DNA from: Methanoplanus limicola DSM 2279
GTDB lineage: Archaea > Halobacteriota > Methanomicrobia > Methanomicrobiales > Methanomicrobiaceae
Direction: 5' to 3'
Assembly: GCF_000243255.1 (NCBI RefSeq)
Contig: NZ_CM001436.1
Location: forward strand, 1,700,957 to 1,764,956
DNA: 64,000 nt
The notes under the pieces were generated by a model. It had not been told where the DNA came from. It did not search any database and worked only from the letters and a program-made list of their open reading frames with translations. The position numbers and the translations under genes are program-made. Positions 33,140 to 42,593 of this stretch are shown here, piece by piece (the first letter of the stretch is position 1; each line of letters opens with the position of its first letter).

Positions 33140-35785
33140 ATGAGTAAGGGACCAACACCTGCAATGAAGCAGTTTTATGACTTAAAGGAGAAATATCCCG
33201 GAACAATCCTCTTTTTCCAGATGGGAGACTTCTATGAAACTTTTGGAGAAGATGCCGAGGTTGTTGCCCATGAACTGGATATAACTCTGACCTCCCGCGG
33301 CAGAGATAAAGACGGAGAAAAGATGGCTCTTGCCGGAGTTCCGATCCACGCAGGAGAGACATACATCTCAAGAATGGTTCAGAAGGGCTACCGGGTTGCC
33401 GTCTGCGACCAGATTGAGGACCCAAAAAAAGCAAAAGGCCTGGTCAAAAGAGATGTTGTCAGAGTAATCACTCCGGGAACTGTAATTGATTCCTCAATGA
33501 TTGGGACTTCAGGTTCATGCTACCTGATGTCACTGGACTATAACTCCAAAAAGAATGAGTTTGGAATGGCCTTTCTTGATGTCTCAACCGGAGAATTCTT
33601 CATATCTGAATGCAGGGACAAAAACGGCTATACATCACTGAACTCAGAAATTGTGCGTTACAGTCCGTCCGAGTGCATAATATCCAATAAAGTTCCTGAA
33701 TCGGCAGTAAGACAACTGGAGGATAAAAATATTCTTGTCACTCCATACAACACGAGAGCATTTGACTACGAAACCGCAAAGGATTTTCTTCAGGATTACT
33801 TTAGCATCTCCTCGCTTGAAGGATTCGGATGCATGGGCATGGACCTTGCAGTTTGCTCTGCCGGTGCCTGCCTCTCATATGCCTGCTATACCCAGAAGAA
33901 AGATCTGGGGCATATAAGAAAATTATCTGTCAGAATTCCGGAGAACAACATGGTTCTTGACGCAATTACGCTTAGAAACCTTGAAATTCTGGAAAACATA
34001 AGAAACCGCGGGAAAGATACATCACTCTTTGGAGTATTAAACGATACAAAAACATCAATGGGAACAAGAATACTGAAAAAATTCCTGACATCACCATTAA
34101 TAGACAAAGAAGAGATTGAGAGGAGACATGACGCAGTTGAATATTTCCTGACAAACTCCGCTGTAAGATACCAACTACGCGGACTTCTGCATAAATTTCC
34201 TGACATAGAAAGAATTGCCGGAAGAATATCATACGGAAATGCAGGGCCGCGTGATCTCATCACACTCAAAAATGCACTAATTAAAATCCCGGAGATAAAA
34301 TTCCTCATAAACCCGCCATCTGAAAAACTTCCTGCATTAATCAGCGAGTCGGTTTCCGGTGCAGAGGCACTCACTGAGGTAACAGAACTTATTGAATCTG
34401 CAATTAATGATGAACCGCCAGTACTTGCAAGAACAGGCGGCGTAATCAGAGACAGTTACAACAGTGAACTCGATGAGTTAAGAGAGACTGCATATTCCGG
34501 AAAAAACTGGATTGCAGAATTTCAGCAGAGTGAAAGAGAGAGAACCGGAATTAAATCCTTAAAAGTAGGATATAACAAAGTATTTGGGTATTATATTGAA
34601 GTTACAAAGTCAAATATCGGACTTGTACCTCCTGAATACTTACGAAAACAGACGATGTCAAACGGTGAGAGATATACCCTTCCGGTTTTACAGGAGAAAG
34701 AATCACTAATATCAAACGCCGAAGAGAAATTGCTTGCTCTCGAACTTGAATTATTTAATAACTTAATATTATCACTTACAAAAGCCGTCCCTGCAATACA
34801 GAAAACATCCGGACATATAGGGCTTCTTGACGTATATGCAGCATTTGGCAATGTATCTGATCTGTATAACTATAAACGACCAGTTATTGAAAACTCCGGA
34901 AGGCTCATAATATCAGACGGACGTCATCCTGTTGTTGAAAGAAATATGGACAGCAGCTTTGTGCCAAATGATTCCGGGCTTGAAAGTGATGGTGACCAGA
35001 TACTAATAATCACCGGAGCAAATATGGCTGGAAAATCAACTTATATGCGCCAGGTTGCCCTGATAACAGTTATGGCACAGGCAGGATGCTTTGTTCCCGC
35101 GGCCGGTGCCGTTATAGGAATTGTTGACCGGATATTTACCCGCGTTGGTGCATTTGACGACCTTTCAAGCGGCCAGAGCACATTTATGGTTGAGATGCTT
35201 GAACTTGCCAATATTCTGAATAATATAACAGACAAAAGCCTTGTTATTCTTGATGAGATAGGCAGAGGAACAAGCACACTTGACGGATACTCCATTGCAA
35301 AAGCAGTTCTTGAATACCTGCACAGCAGGTCAAAGAGCGGACCGAGAACACTCTTCGCAACCCATTTCCATGAAATGGTCGGAATGGAAGGAGAACTTAA
35401 AAGAGTAAAAAATTATCATTTCGCCGTAAACGAGACCGGCAGAGATGTTGTATTCTTAAGAAAAATTATTCCGGGTGCGACAGATCGTAGTTATGGTATC
35501 CATGTTGTAAAACTGGCAGGAATACCAAATAGAGTACTTGAGAGAGCATCTGAAATTCTGAAGTCGGAACAGGAGAGAGAATATTCAATACCAGGAAGAG
35601 TACAGCCCAGATATACTCAGATGCTTCTTATTGACCAGGGTAACTGCCCGTCGGTCCATGATTACGGAAACGATAACAGACTTGCAAAGAGAATAAGAGA
35701 GATAGATACAGACTCACTAACTCCAAGAGAGGCGCTTACACTGATATATGCCCTGAAAGAAGAAACCGGAGATGATATAAATTGA
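33140..35785 (+). CDS. mutS: DNA mismatch repair protein MutS
   Basis: Bacterial-type MutS1 that recognises mismatches and recruits MutL. With the ATG at 33140 it has 881 residues, the usual length. Mismatch-reading Phe-x-Glu is F31-Y32-E33 in GDFYETF; then connector, lever and clamp domains, and the ATPase with Walker A GANMAGKST at 626-634 followed by DDLSSGQSTFMVEM and the Walker B ILDEIGRGTST. The frame extends upstream to 32951, but those 63 residues are not MutS-like. The stop overlaps the mutL start by 4 bases. MutSL is patchy in archaea and thought to be of bacterial origin. Confidence 0.96.
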   Translation: MSKGPTPAMKQFYDLKEKYPGTILFFQMGDFYETFGEDAEVVAHELDITLTSRGRDKDGEKMALAGVPIHAGETYISRMVQKGYRVAVCDQIEDPKKAKGLVKRDVVRVITPGTVIDSSMIGTSGSCYLMSLDYNSKKNEFGMAFLDVSTGEFFISECRDKNGYTSLNSEIVRYSPSECIISNKVPESAVRQLEDKNILVTPYNTRAFDYETAKDFLQDYFSISSLEGFGCMGMDLAVCSAGACLSYACYTQKKDLGHIRKLSVRIPENNMVLDAITLRNLEILENIRNRGKDTSLFGVLNDTKTSMGTRILKKFLTSPLIDKEEIERRHDAVEYFLTNSAVRYQLRGLLHKFPDIERIAGRISYGNAGPRDLITLKNALIKIPEIKFLINPPSEKLPALISESVSGAEALTEVTELIESAINDEPPVLARTGGVIRDSYNSELDELRETAYSGKNWIAEFQQSERERTGIKSLKVGYNKVFGYYIEVTKSNIGLVPPEYLRKQTMSNGERYTLPVLQEKESLISNAEEKLLALELELFNNLILSLTKAVPAIQKTSGHIGLLDVYAAFGNVSDLYNYKRPVIENSGRLIISDGRHPVVERNMDSSFVPNDSGLESDGDQILIITGANMAGKSTYMRQVALITVMAQAGCFVPAAGAVIGIVDRIFTRVGAFDDLSSGQSTFMVEMLELANILNNITDKSLVILDEIGRGTSTLDGYSIAKAVLEYLHSRSKSGPRTLFATHFHEMVGMEGELKRVKNYHFAVNETGRDVVFLRKIIPGATDRSYGIHVVKLAGIPNRVLERASEILKSEQEREYSIPGRVQPRYTQMLLIDQGNCPSVHDYGNDNRLAKRIREIDTDSLTPREALTLIYALKEETGDDIN

Positions 35786-37899
35786 ATACTGATATACCTG
35801 GTAAAATTCATCTCCTTGATGATGACACAATAAACAAAATTGCAGCCGGAGAGGTTGTTGAAAGACCTGCATCTGTTGTTAAGGAACTTGTGGAGAATTC
35901 AATAGACTCCGGTGCAAAAAATATAAAAATTGACATTGGATCAGACTCACATGAAATATTCAGAATAAGAGTCTCTGATGACGGATGCGGCATGGATCGG
36001 GATTCAGCTGTACTCTCTGTCAGAAGACATGCAACAAGTAAATTATCATCCGCAGGCGATCTGATAACAATCGGAACAATGGGTTTTCGTGGTGAGGCAC
36101 TTGCAAGTATAGCCTCAGTATCCAGGTTTACACTAATAACGAAAGAAAACACCAGAGACTCCATTCAGGGCACAAAAATTGTAATTGAAGGTGGAAAAGA
36201 TAGAGAAGTCAGTGAGACCGGTGCACCGTCCGGAACCTCAGTTCTTGTAGAGAATCTCTTCTTCAACACACCCGCAAGGAAAAAATTTCTTAAATCAAGA
36301 CAGACTGAATTCTCCCATATATTAAAATCAACAGAGCAGATAGCTCTGGCAAACCCTTCTGTATCAGTACTTCTGACACATAACGGCAAAGACAAGTTGT
36401 TCTCCGGCACATCAGGTGATTTTAAGGAGAAGATCGGGCACATCTATGGCAGTGAATCAGTTAATGATCTTATAGAGATTAAAAAAACATTCCCATTTAT
36501 GAAGGTGGATGGTTTTTGTGCAAAACCTTCTGTAAATTCTTCAACACAGCAGTCAGTACATATATCGGTAAACAACCGTCCGATCTCTTCTGTCCCGCTT
36601 TCAAGGGCCATTAAAGAGGGATACGGAACACTTCTGCCTAAGAACAGGTACCCGGTTGCTTACCTTAATCTCATAATTGACAGAAATATAGTTGACGTAA
36701 ATGTCCACCCGACAAAGAGAGAAGTCAGGTTTTCAAGAGAGACAGAGATCAGAAGTGCATTAAGAGAGTCAGTATCTGAAGCACTTAAAGGGGAGTCTCT
36801 GATTTATAAAAAAAATCCTTCCGTTTTCTCTTTTGAAAACAGAACATCATACGGAACAAAAGATAACGAAAAGAAACACAACAACTCAGAATCCGGTAAA
36901 CCTTCAGATCAGGACTTTGACAAATACGGATATTTTCCTTCCGGTATGAAAGAAGAACTGAATTCCGCACAGGAAAAAGAAACATCCGGTGTGAGAAGCC
37001 AAAAACCGGATCTCTTCTCATCATATCTCAAAAAAGAGCAGGAACCTGTGTATGTCAGAGATTCATCTGTTGTAAAAAGCAGAGATTCAGGTATTTTTTC
37101 TTCCTGCACAACAGAAGAACAAAGATCCTCAGCAGTCAGTGAAGCATATGGGAAGATTATAAGCAGAGATCCCGGTCAGAAAAAATCACCCTTTGCAGGA
37201 TTTATTGATACCAGTCCAGATAAAGATCAGCGCTACCATCCTAAATTTTCTGCAACAGACAGACAACTCAGACTCACAGAAAATTTCTCATATAAATATA
37301 ATGGGGAGTCCAGATTTCCGGATATGAAAATTGCCGGCCAGTTCAATTCTTCATATATTGTTGCATTCATGTCAGGTAGTGAAGGTGAAGAACTTGTACT
37401 TATTGACCAGCATGCTGCACATGAAAGAATAATCTACGATCAGATCCAGGCCAATAAAATGTCCGGAAAGAATTCACAGGAACTATTAGTTCCTGTTATA
37501 CTAAACCTGAGAGCATCAGAATCCATGATATTAATATCCGGACTGAAAGAACTTGAAGAAGAAGGATTTAAGATTGAAGAGTTCGGCAGAGATAGTTTTG
37601 CAATACGGTCGGTACCTCTCGTCCTTGGCAAGAGAATCGGGACTGAAATTATAAAAGATATAATCTCCGATATAATGGATGATGGCACAAGTACCTTTGA
37701 AGAGAGAAAAGAAAAGATTGCCTCAACAGTATCGTGTAAGGCCGCAATTAAAGCCGGAACTGAACTTTCCTTCGAACAGATGAAGAAACTTGTAAAACAG
37801 TTATCTGCAACTGAAAATCCATATACCTGCCCACACGGCCGGCCGGCAATAATTACAATATCATCAAAAAAACTTTCAAAAATGTTTCTGAGGACCTAA
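35782..37899 (+). CDS. mutL: DNA mismatch repair protein MutL
   Basis: GHKL ATPase and nicking partner of MutS. It starts with TTG at 35782, overlapping the mutS TGA. The N-terminal ATPase has KIAAGEVVERP, DDGCGMD and TMGFRGEALASI. A Ser/Lys/Glu-rich linker (about 345-500) leads to the C-terminal dimer/endonuclease domain. Its metal-binding endonuclease motif reads DQHAAHERIIYD (542-553), with Asp where the consensus has Glu at the last position; SCKAAIK (C652) and CPHGRP (C683) complete the site. The enzyme is therefore probably a nicking MutL, as expected in a genome without MutH. 705 residues. Confidence 0.95.
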   Translation: MNTDIPGKIHLLDDDTINKIAAGEVVERPASVVKELVENSIDSGAKNIKIDIGSDSHEIFRIRVSDDGCGMDRDSAVLSVRRHATSKLSSAGDLITIGTMGFRGEALASIASVSRFTLITKENTRDSIQGTKIVIEGGKDREVSETGAPSGTSVLVENLFFNTPARKKFLKSRQTEFSHILKSTEQIALANPSVSVLLTHNGKDKLFSGTSGDFKEKIGHIYGSESVNDLIEIKKTFPFMKVDGFCAKPSVNSSTQQSVHISVNNRPISSVPLSRAIKEGYGTLLPKNRYPVAYLNLIIDRNIVDVNVHPTKREVRFSRETEIRSALRESVSEALKGESLIYKKNPSVFSFENRTSYGTKDNEKKHNNSESGKPSDQDFDKYGYFPSGMKEELNSAQEKETSGVRSQKPDLFSSYLKKEQEPVYVRDSSVVKSRDSGIFSSCTTEEQRSSAVSEAYGKIISRDPGQKKSPFAGFIDTSPDKDQRYHPKFSATDRQLRLTENFSYKYNGESRFPDMKIAGQFNSSYIVAFMSGSEGEELVLIDQHAAHERIIYDQIQANKMSGKNSQELLVPVILNLRASESMILISGLKELEEEGFKIEEFGRDSFAIRSVPLVLGKRIGTEIIKDIISDIMDDGTSTFEERKEKIASTVSCKAAIKAGTELSFEQMKKLVKQLSATENPYTCPHGRPAIITISSKKLSKMFLRT

Positions 37900-37908
37900 A
37901 AAAGGGTA

Positions 37909-38472
37909 TTATCCCTTAATTTTTGCCTGAATAATAAATCCGGTAATAAGACTTACAATACCCATCGCTACGGCAAATATACCAAGCACCTGAACAATAA
38001 CTGCTGTGCCGGCCATCGGGAATACCATCATCATAATTCCGAGCATCAATGCAATAATTCCTGAAATTACAAGCAATGCCCTGTACCACCCATTTTCACG
38101 CTCAGCAGTAAATCCAATCCAGAGATCTCCAAATCCGGTAATAAATGCCCACAGAGCAATAAGAACTGCTATGGTTACCCAGAGGACTGCAAGGTTCATA
38201 ATTGCAAGAAGACCAATAATAATTCCAATAATTCCAAGAATTATCAGGAGTATTCTTGAAGTGCCCTTATCCTGCCCGGCTAAACCTTTTATAATAGTTG
38301 AAATACTGTAAATAATAATCAATGCACCAATAAAGAATGCAATGAGATCGACAATTAAAGGTGCCCACAGAATCGCTGCTGCACCGAATATGATTCCAAT
38401 AAGTCCCTGAAGCAGAAAAATCCACCACGCAAGAGGTGTAAAATCTGCTTCAATAATTTCTACTTCATCCAT
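37909..38472 (-). CDS. DUF308/HdeD family membrane protein
   Basis: 187 residues with six hydrophobic segments arranged as pairs. The segment WWIFLLQGLIGIIFGAAAILWAP and two later weakly similar repeats are typical of HdeD-like DUF308 proteins, linked in bacteria to acid or general stress. There are no charged catalytic motifs. It is convergent with mutL (9 bases apart) and has its own 170-base upstream region, which is AT-rich and shows no other feature. Role in archaea unknown. Confidence 0.85.
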   Translation of the reverse strand: MDEVEIIEADFTPLAWWIFLLQGLIGIIFGAAAILWAPLIVDLIAFFIGALIIIYSISTIIKGLAGQDKGTSRILLIILGIIGIIIGLLAIMNLAVLWVTIAVLIALWAFITGFGDLWIGFTAERENGWYRALLVISGIIALMLGIMMMVFPMAGTAVIVQVLGIFAVAMGIVSLITGFIIQAKIKG

Positions 38473-38645
38473 TTTAATACTCCAGCACTAATTATTACTC
38501 ATAATTATTTATTGTTTTGTTATTTTTGTAAACCATTTCTGTTTAATTTGCTATTGTGGACAGGATCACAGTTATTGCGACAATAATATCCAGATTAGCC
38601 CACCGGATATACCATTATTATACCAAAATAATTTATACTTTCAAT

Positions 38646-39242
38646 TCAGCTATATAAGTGATCACAACAGATATCATGCACTATTCTCAGAATATAGAGA
38701 GTCTCATCTTCACACTTCTCACTTAAAATAACAAACGAAAGCATTTTTTTTCTGGAAAAAATATCCCTTACCTTTTCAGCTCCGGTAAGTGATGATACAA
38801 GGAGAAGGCATCTGCCGTTTTTATCCATAATTCCCGGCAGCGCCTCTGCAAACTTTTCTATAGTTTCCCTGCCGGAAATTCCACCGTCAAGTGCATACTC
38901 AAGCCAGTCATCAATTTTCTCCTCTTCTCCGGTTGGCAGATAAGGAGGGTTAAAAATGACAAGATCAAATCCGGAGCATATCCCGGCTGCGATATCAGTC
39001 CTGATAACCTCCGGACCTAATGCTGCTGCTGATCTGCATGCATGCGGATTTATATCAGTAGCTGTCACATTTTTAGAGATTTTATATACCTCCCCTGCGA
39101 TCTTTCCGCTCCCGGTTCCGATTTCGATAACCCTGTCGTCACATCTAATCTCTGCCATTACTGCCTTTAACAGCAGATAAGTATCAGCTTCCGGCTGGTA
39201 AACCTGTTCATGATATTCCGGTATAATTTCCTTATCATTCAT
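38646..39242 (-). CDS. HemK/Mtq2-type N5-glutamine methyltransferase
   Basis: S-adenosylmethionine-dependent enzyme. Its archaeal relatives, with Trm112, methylate the GGQ glutamine of release factor aRF1. SAM-binding EIGTGSGKIA is at residues 41-50, and the catalytic NPPYLP is near residue 98, defining the HemK branch. Length 198 matches the short archaeal form without the bacterial N-terminal domain. In many archaea this gene follows ksgA directly; here a HerA-like gene on the opposite strand lies between them. Intergenic DNA upstream has a TTTAAC-ATT-GTTAAA palindrome at 39303-39317. Confidence 0.9.
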   Translation of the reverse strand: MNDKEIIPEYHEQVYQPEADTYLLLKAVMAEIRCDDRVIEIGTGSGKIAGEVYKISKNVTATDINPHACRSAAALGPEVIRTDIAAGICSGFDLVIFNPPYLPTGEEEKIDDWLEYALDGGISGRETIEKFAEALPGIMDKNGRCLLLVSSLTGAEKVRDIFSRKKMLSFVILSEKCEDETLYILRIVHDICCDHLYS

Positions 39243-39358
39243 AAAATCACAATTTTTCAGATTATAGTATGGCGTTCCAATACGGAATTAATATATGCTG
39301 AATTTAACATTGTTAAAGTTAATAGTTATTAAGTCTTAAATATCGATAAGGATTTCAT

Positions 39359-41191
39359 ATGCAGCTTAAAATTGGCAAAGCCCAGGGACGTGATTTTTCA
39401 ATTGATGCACAGGAACTGGTTACCGGAAGAACCTGTATTATTGCACAGTCTGGAGCCGGAAAAAGCTGGAGCATTGCGGTTTTATGTGAAACAATGTGCA
39501 GGGCAAAGATCGGATTCTGCCTTATTGACACAGAGGGCGAATATTACTCTTTAAAAGAAAAATTTCCGGATATACTGTGGATTGGCGCAGAAGGCGCTGA
39601 TGCTGATGTTGATGACATCAGTCTGGATTATGATATCGAGAAGATAAATATCAAACAACTGGTCTCTAAGGCCGTTTCCGAGAGCAGACCGATAATATTT
39701 GATGTTTCAGAAGTTGATATGGTTCCAAGGGTAACAAGGCTTGCGCATGTTTTGTATGATGTGGCATCAGAACAGAAGAAACCATATCTTCTCATAGTTG
39801 AAGAGGCAGACAAATTCATTCCCCAGTCCCGTGATTCAATTAAAAAAATTGAGGAGATCTCACGCAGGGGCAGAAAACGTGGACTTGGTCTTCTTGTTGC
39901 TACACAGAGACCGGCTATAGTCACAAAAAATGTGCTATCTCAGTGCAACAATCAGATCATAGGAAAACTCTCAATAGATAATGATCTAAAGGCAGTAGGG
40001 ATATTCTTCAGTTCTAAACAGGAGGTTGAGGAGCTTACAACTTTAAACCCCGGAGATTTCTTTGTAATGGGTTCCCTTGCCCATGAAAAGACAAAAATTC
40101 AGTTTGGGAAACGCCAGACAAAACACAGAGGAGTAACTCCCCTCCTTGAAGAGAGGGAAATTGTCGAGTACTTTGAAGAAGAGGAGGAAGAGGAAGAAGA
40201 AGATATGTCAATTTATGAAGACGCCGGAAGAATAACCAGGCCTGATAAACCTGAAGATGATGAAGAAGATGAAAACATATCTAAACTGCCCGAAATTTTA
40301 CTGACAGACCATCCGGAAGAAGAACAGGAAAAAAATGATTTTCAGACAGAAGAGGAAAATCCTAAAACTCCCGGGATAAAAGAAGAAGATAAACCCAAAC
40401 CAAAACCTGCACAAAAAAAAGCTGCAAGAAAGAAGATCACCAGATCAACTACAAAAAGCCCTGAAGAGGCAGTCATAAACCTGATTGAAAGGGATGAAGC
40501 CTTTGAGATTGCCGGAACAAAACTCCGCAGGAAAAGATTTGGTTTTGGATCGGGTGAAAGGCTCATATCCGGAAATATGATCTATATACCACTATTTCAT
40601 GTATCTGTAAAATACATACGCGGCAGGTTCAGAAAGACTACACAGCATACATCATTTGTCATTGACGGCGTTAAGGGGCGATGTGTCGATACTGCCGGAG
40701 GGCTTAAATTCAGGCCATGCTTTTCCGATTACATCGGACTTGATGAAAACTCCATAAAGGTTCTTAACGTCATGTCATTTTCCGGAGAGACAGTTGCAGA
40801 TCTCGAAGGTATGACCCGGCTTAAGCAGTCTCCGGTTAAGTCTGCATTATCCAGACTTGAAGAGAGAAAGATGGTTACAATATCAGATACAGTTGGAGAG
40901 TCCGATGAACCTGTATATGTTCCGCTTATAACAAGCACTCTTCCCAAACTTGGCACCCGGCAAAGGAATTTTGATTTCAGAACCGGAACTTTAAACGGTG
41001 AAAAATGGGATATTAACATCAAAGAGGGAGATATCAGAACTATATTAAAAGCCCTCGAACCGACCTCGGAGATAATAGAGTTCAGGCTTTATTATTATCC
41101 ACTTTTTGAGATAAAAGCAGGTTCGGATCTTGAGGAAAGAACATTATATATAGATGCATTGTCCGGAAGAGAAGTAATAATTAATATATAA
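39359..41191 (+). CDS. HerA/DUF87-like ATPase with acidic linker and winged-helix end
   Basis: Residues 1-265 form a HerA/FtsK-type ATPase with Walker A AQSGAGKS at 29-36, LIVEEADKFIP as Walker B, and the ATQRPA sensor segment. Residues 266-375 are a disordered linker starting with a run of glutamates and ending Lys/Pro-rich (KPKPKPAQKKAARKK). Residues 376-610 are a separate domain, including a winged-helix-like unit (SGETVADLEGMTRLKQS) near 482. It is not paired with nurA, the usual nuclease partner of HerA, so a DNA-end resection role is uncertain. AAGGA precedes the ATG. Target and activity are unknown. Confidence 0.8.
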   Translation: MQLKIGKAQGRDFSIDAQELVTGRTCIIAQSGAGKSWSIAVLCETMCRAKIGFCLIDTEGEYYSLKEKFPDILWIGAEGADADVDDISLDYDIEKINIKQLVSKAVSESRPIIFDVSEVDMVPRVTRLAHVLYDVASEQKKPYLLIVEEADKFIPQSRDSIKKIEEISRRGRKRGLGLLVATQRPAIVTKNVLSQCNNQIIGKLSIDNDLKAVGIFFSSKQEVEELTTLNPGDFFVMGSLAHEKTKIQFGKRQTKHRGVTPLLEEREIVEYFEEEEEEEEEDMSIYEDAGRITRPDKPEDDEEDENISKLPEILLTDHPEEEQEKNDFQTEEENPKTPGIKEEDKPKPKPAQKKAARKKITRSTTKSPEEAVINLIERDEAFEIAGTKLRRKRFGFGSGERLISGNMIYIPLFHVSVKYIRGRFRKTTQHTSFVIDGVKGRCVDTAGGLKFRPCFSDYIGLDENSIKVLNVMSFSGETVADLEGMTRLKQSPVKSALSRLEERKMVTISDTVGESDEPVYVPLITSTLPKLGTRQRNFDFRTGTLNGEKWDINIKEGDIRTILKALEPTSEIIEFRLYYYPLFEIKAGSDLEERTLYIDALSGREVIINI

Positions 41192-41239
41192 ATCCGGAAA
41201 AAGACTTAATTTTTCTTTTAATCTGATGAATATCAGAAA

Positions 41240-42013
41240 TTAACCTGAAGCAGTATTTGATAATTCTGCAAACTCTTTGAGGGTCAGTTCCTGAGGCCTT
41301 TTTTTAAGTATATCTTCAGAAACACAGGACAATATTCTCTCTGATTCATCTATTCCGATATTATTCTTTGAGATATTAACAGCCTTTCTGATAGTTTTTC
41401 TCCTATGTGAGAAAAGTTCCCTGACTATAATGGCATATAGTTCTCTGTTATTTATCGGATATGTAAGTTCATCTTTTAATGTAAGTCTTACAACATATGA
41501 TTTTACCTTTGGCTTTGGGGAGAAGGACGAAGGCAACAGTTCAAGCAGGGGCATGACCTTTGCATAAGTCTGAACCATGACAGATAATCTCCCACATTCA
41601 GAAGTGCCAGGAAGAGCCATCATTTTCATTGCAAATTCTTTCTGGTACATCAGTACGGCCTCTTCAAAGCCCATACCTATCAGTCTGAAAGTTATCTTTG
41701 ATGAAGCTGAATACGGAAGGTTTGCAACGACAAGATCAAAATCCGGAATTTCGCACCTTATTGCATCGCCATGAACAATGGTCAGATTTCCGGATTTAAC
41801 TTCCCCTGAAAAACGCTTCTCCAGATAGGGTACCAATTTACCGTCAAGTTCGACAGCAATTACCCTGGCGCCTTTTCTGAGTAGAGATTCTGTCAGTATT
41901 CCTTTACCAGGACCTATCTCAAGAACATTTCTTCCGGATACATCTGCATATCCGGATATCCTCTCCACAGCCTCTGTATCAACAAGGAAATGCTGATCAT
42001 GCGGCGCTCTCAT
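41240..42013 (-). CDS. ksgA: 16S rRNA dimethyladenosine transferase
   Basis: Dimethylates the two adjacent adenines in the 3' hairpin of 16S rRNA late in small-subunit assembly. It starts RAPHDQHFLVD, then SAM motif EIGPGKGILTE at about residues 32-42, and the catalytic NLPYSASSKI at about 98-107. The C-terminal helical domain contains FSHRRKTIRKA. 257 residues is normal. The ATG overlaps the DUF655 stop by 4 bases, and the ksgA-DUF655-rpoF-rpl21e order is the standard archaeal one. Confidence 0.97.
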   Translation of the reverse strand: MRAPHDQHFLVDTEAVERISGYADVSGRNVLEIGPGKGILTESLLRKGARVIAVELDGKLVPYLEKRFSGEVKSGNLTIVHGDAIRCEIPDFDLVVANLPYSASSKITFRLIGMGFEEAVLMYQKEFAMKMMALPGTSECGRLSVMVQTYAKVMPLLELLPSSFSPKPKVKSYVVRLTLKDELTYPINNRELYAIIVRELFSHRRKTIRKAVNISKNNIGIDESERILSCVSEDILKKRPQELTLKEFAELSNTASG

Positions 42014-42570
42014 TTTGATGTAAAGAGATGATATTTAATATTCGGATCCTGCATCTCTTCAATGATTCTCTTAATAATCATCTGTTCGGGATGAGGAATT
42101 GATTTGATTCTTTCACTTATATCAGCGAAACTTGCAAAGGGTTTTTTCTCTCTCTCGTCAAGAATTTCCCACAGAAGTTTTTTACCGATTCCGGGAAGCA
42201 GATGAAGCATATGCTGTTTAGATGTAATCGGAACCGCTTTGTTGAAGAAATCAACATAACTCGATTCTTTCTTCATGACAATACTTTTAATTGCATAAGG
42301 AACTTCAAGTTTTGCAGTCTGGGTAAGATCGTCATAACTGATTCTCTTTTTTACCCTTTCAATTTTATCTCTCTGCTTCTCACCAATATATACAATATCT
42401 CCCGTTGTGATATCAGCGTCTTTTGGCACAAGCTCAAGCAGTTTGAACTGTTCAGTACCCATAGCCTGAACAAGAGGCTCCTTTTTGTACTGTGGCCGTC
42501 TTACATCACCATGTCCCATCGGGAGGACGTCAATTACTACAGCATAAAGTTCTTTTTTATCAGATCTCAT
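42010..42570 (-). CDS. DUF655 family protein with helix-hairpin-helix
   Basis: A 186-residue archaeal protein conserved beside rpoF and ksgA. An N-terminal OB-like region (YAVVIDVLPMGHGD) is followed by an HhH motif LLPGIGKKLLWEILDE (about 124-139), suggesting nucleic-acid binding. Its fixed place between an RNA polymerase subunit gene and the rRNA methylase gene suggests a role in RNA metabolism; no function is proven. Confidence 0.9.
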   Translation of the reverse strand: MRSDKKELYAVVIDVLPMGHGDVRRPQYKKEPLVQAMGTEQFKLLELVPKDADITTGDIVYIGEKQRDKIERVKKRISYDDLTQTAKLEVPYAIKSIVMKKESSYVDFFNKAVPITSKQHMLHLLPGIGKKLLWEILDEREKKPFASFADISERIKSIPHPEQMIIKRIIEEMQDPNIKYHLFTSK

Positions 42571-42593
42571 AGAAGAATTCCTTCCGAAAAAAA

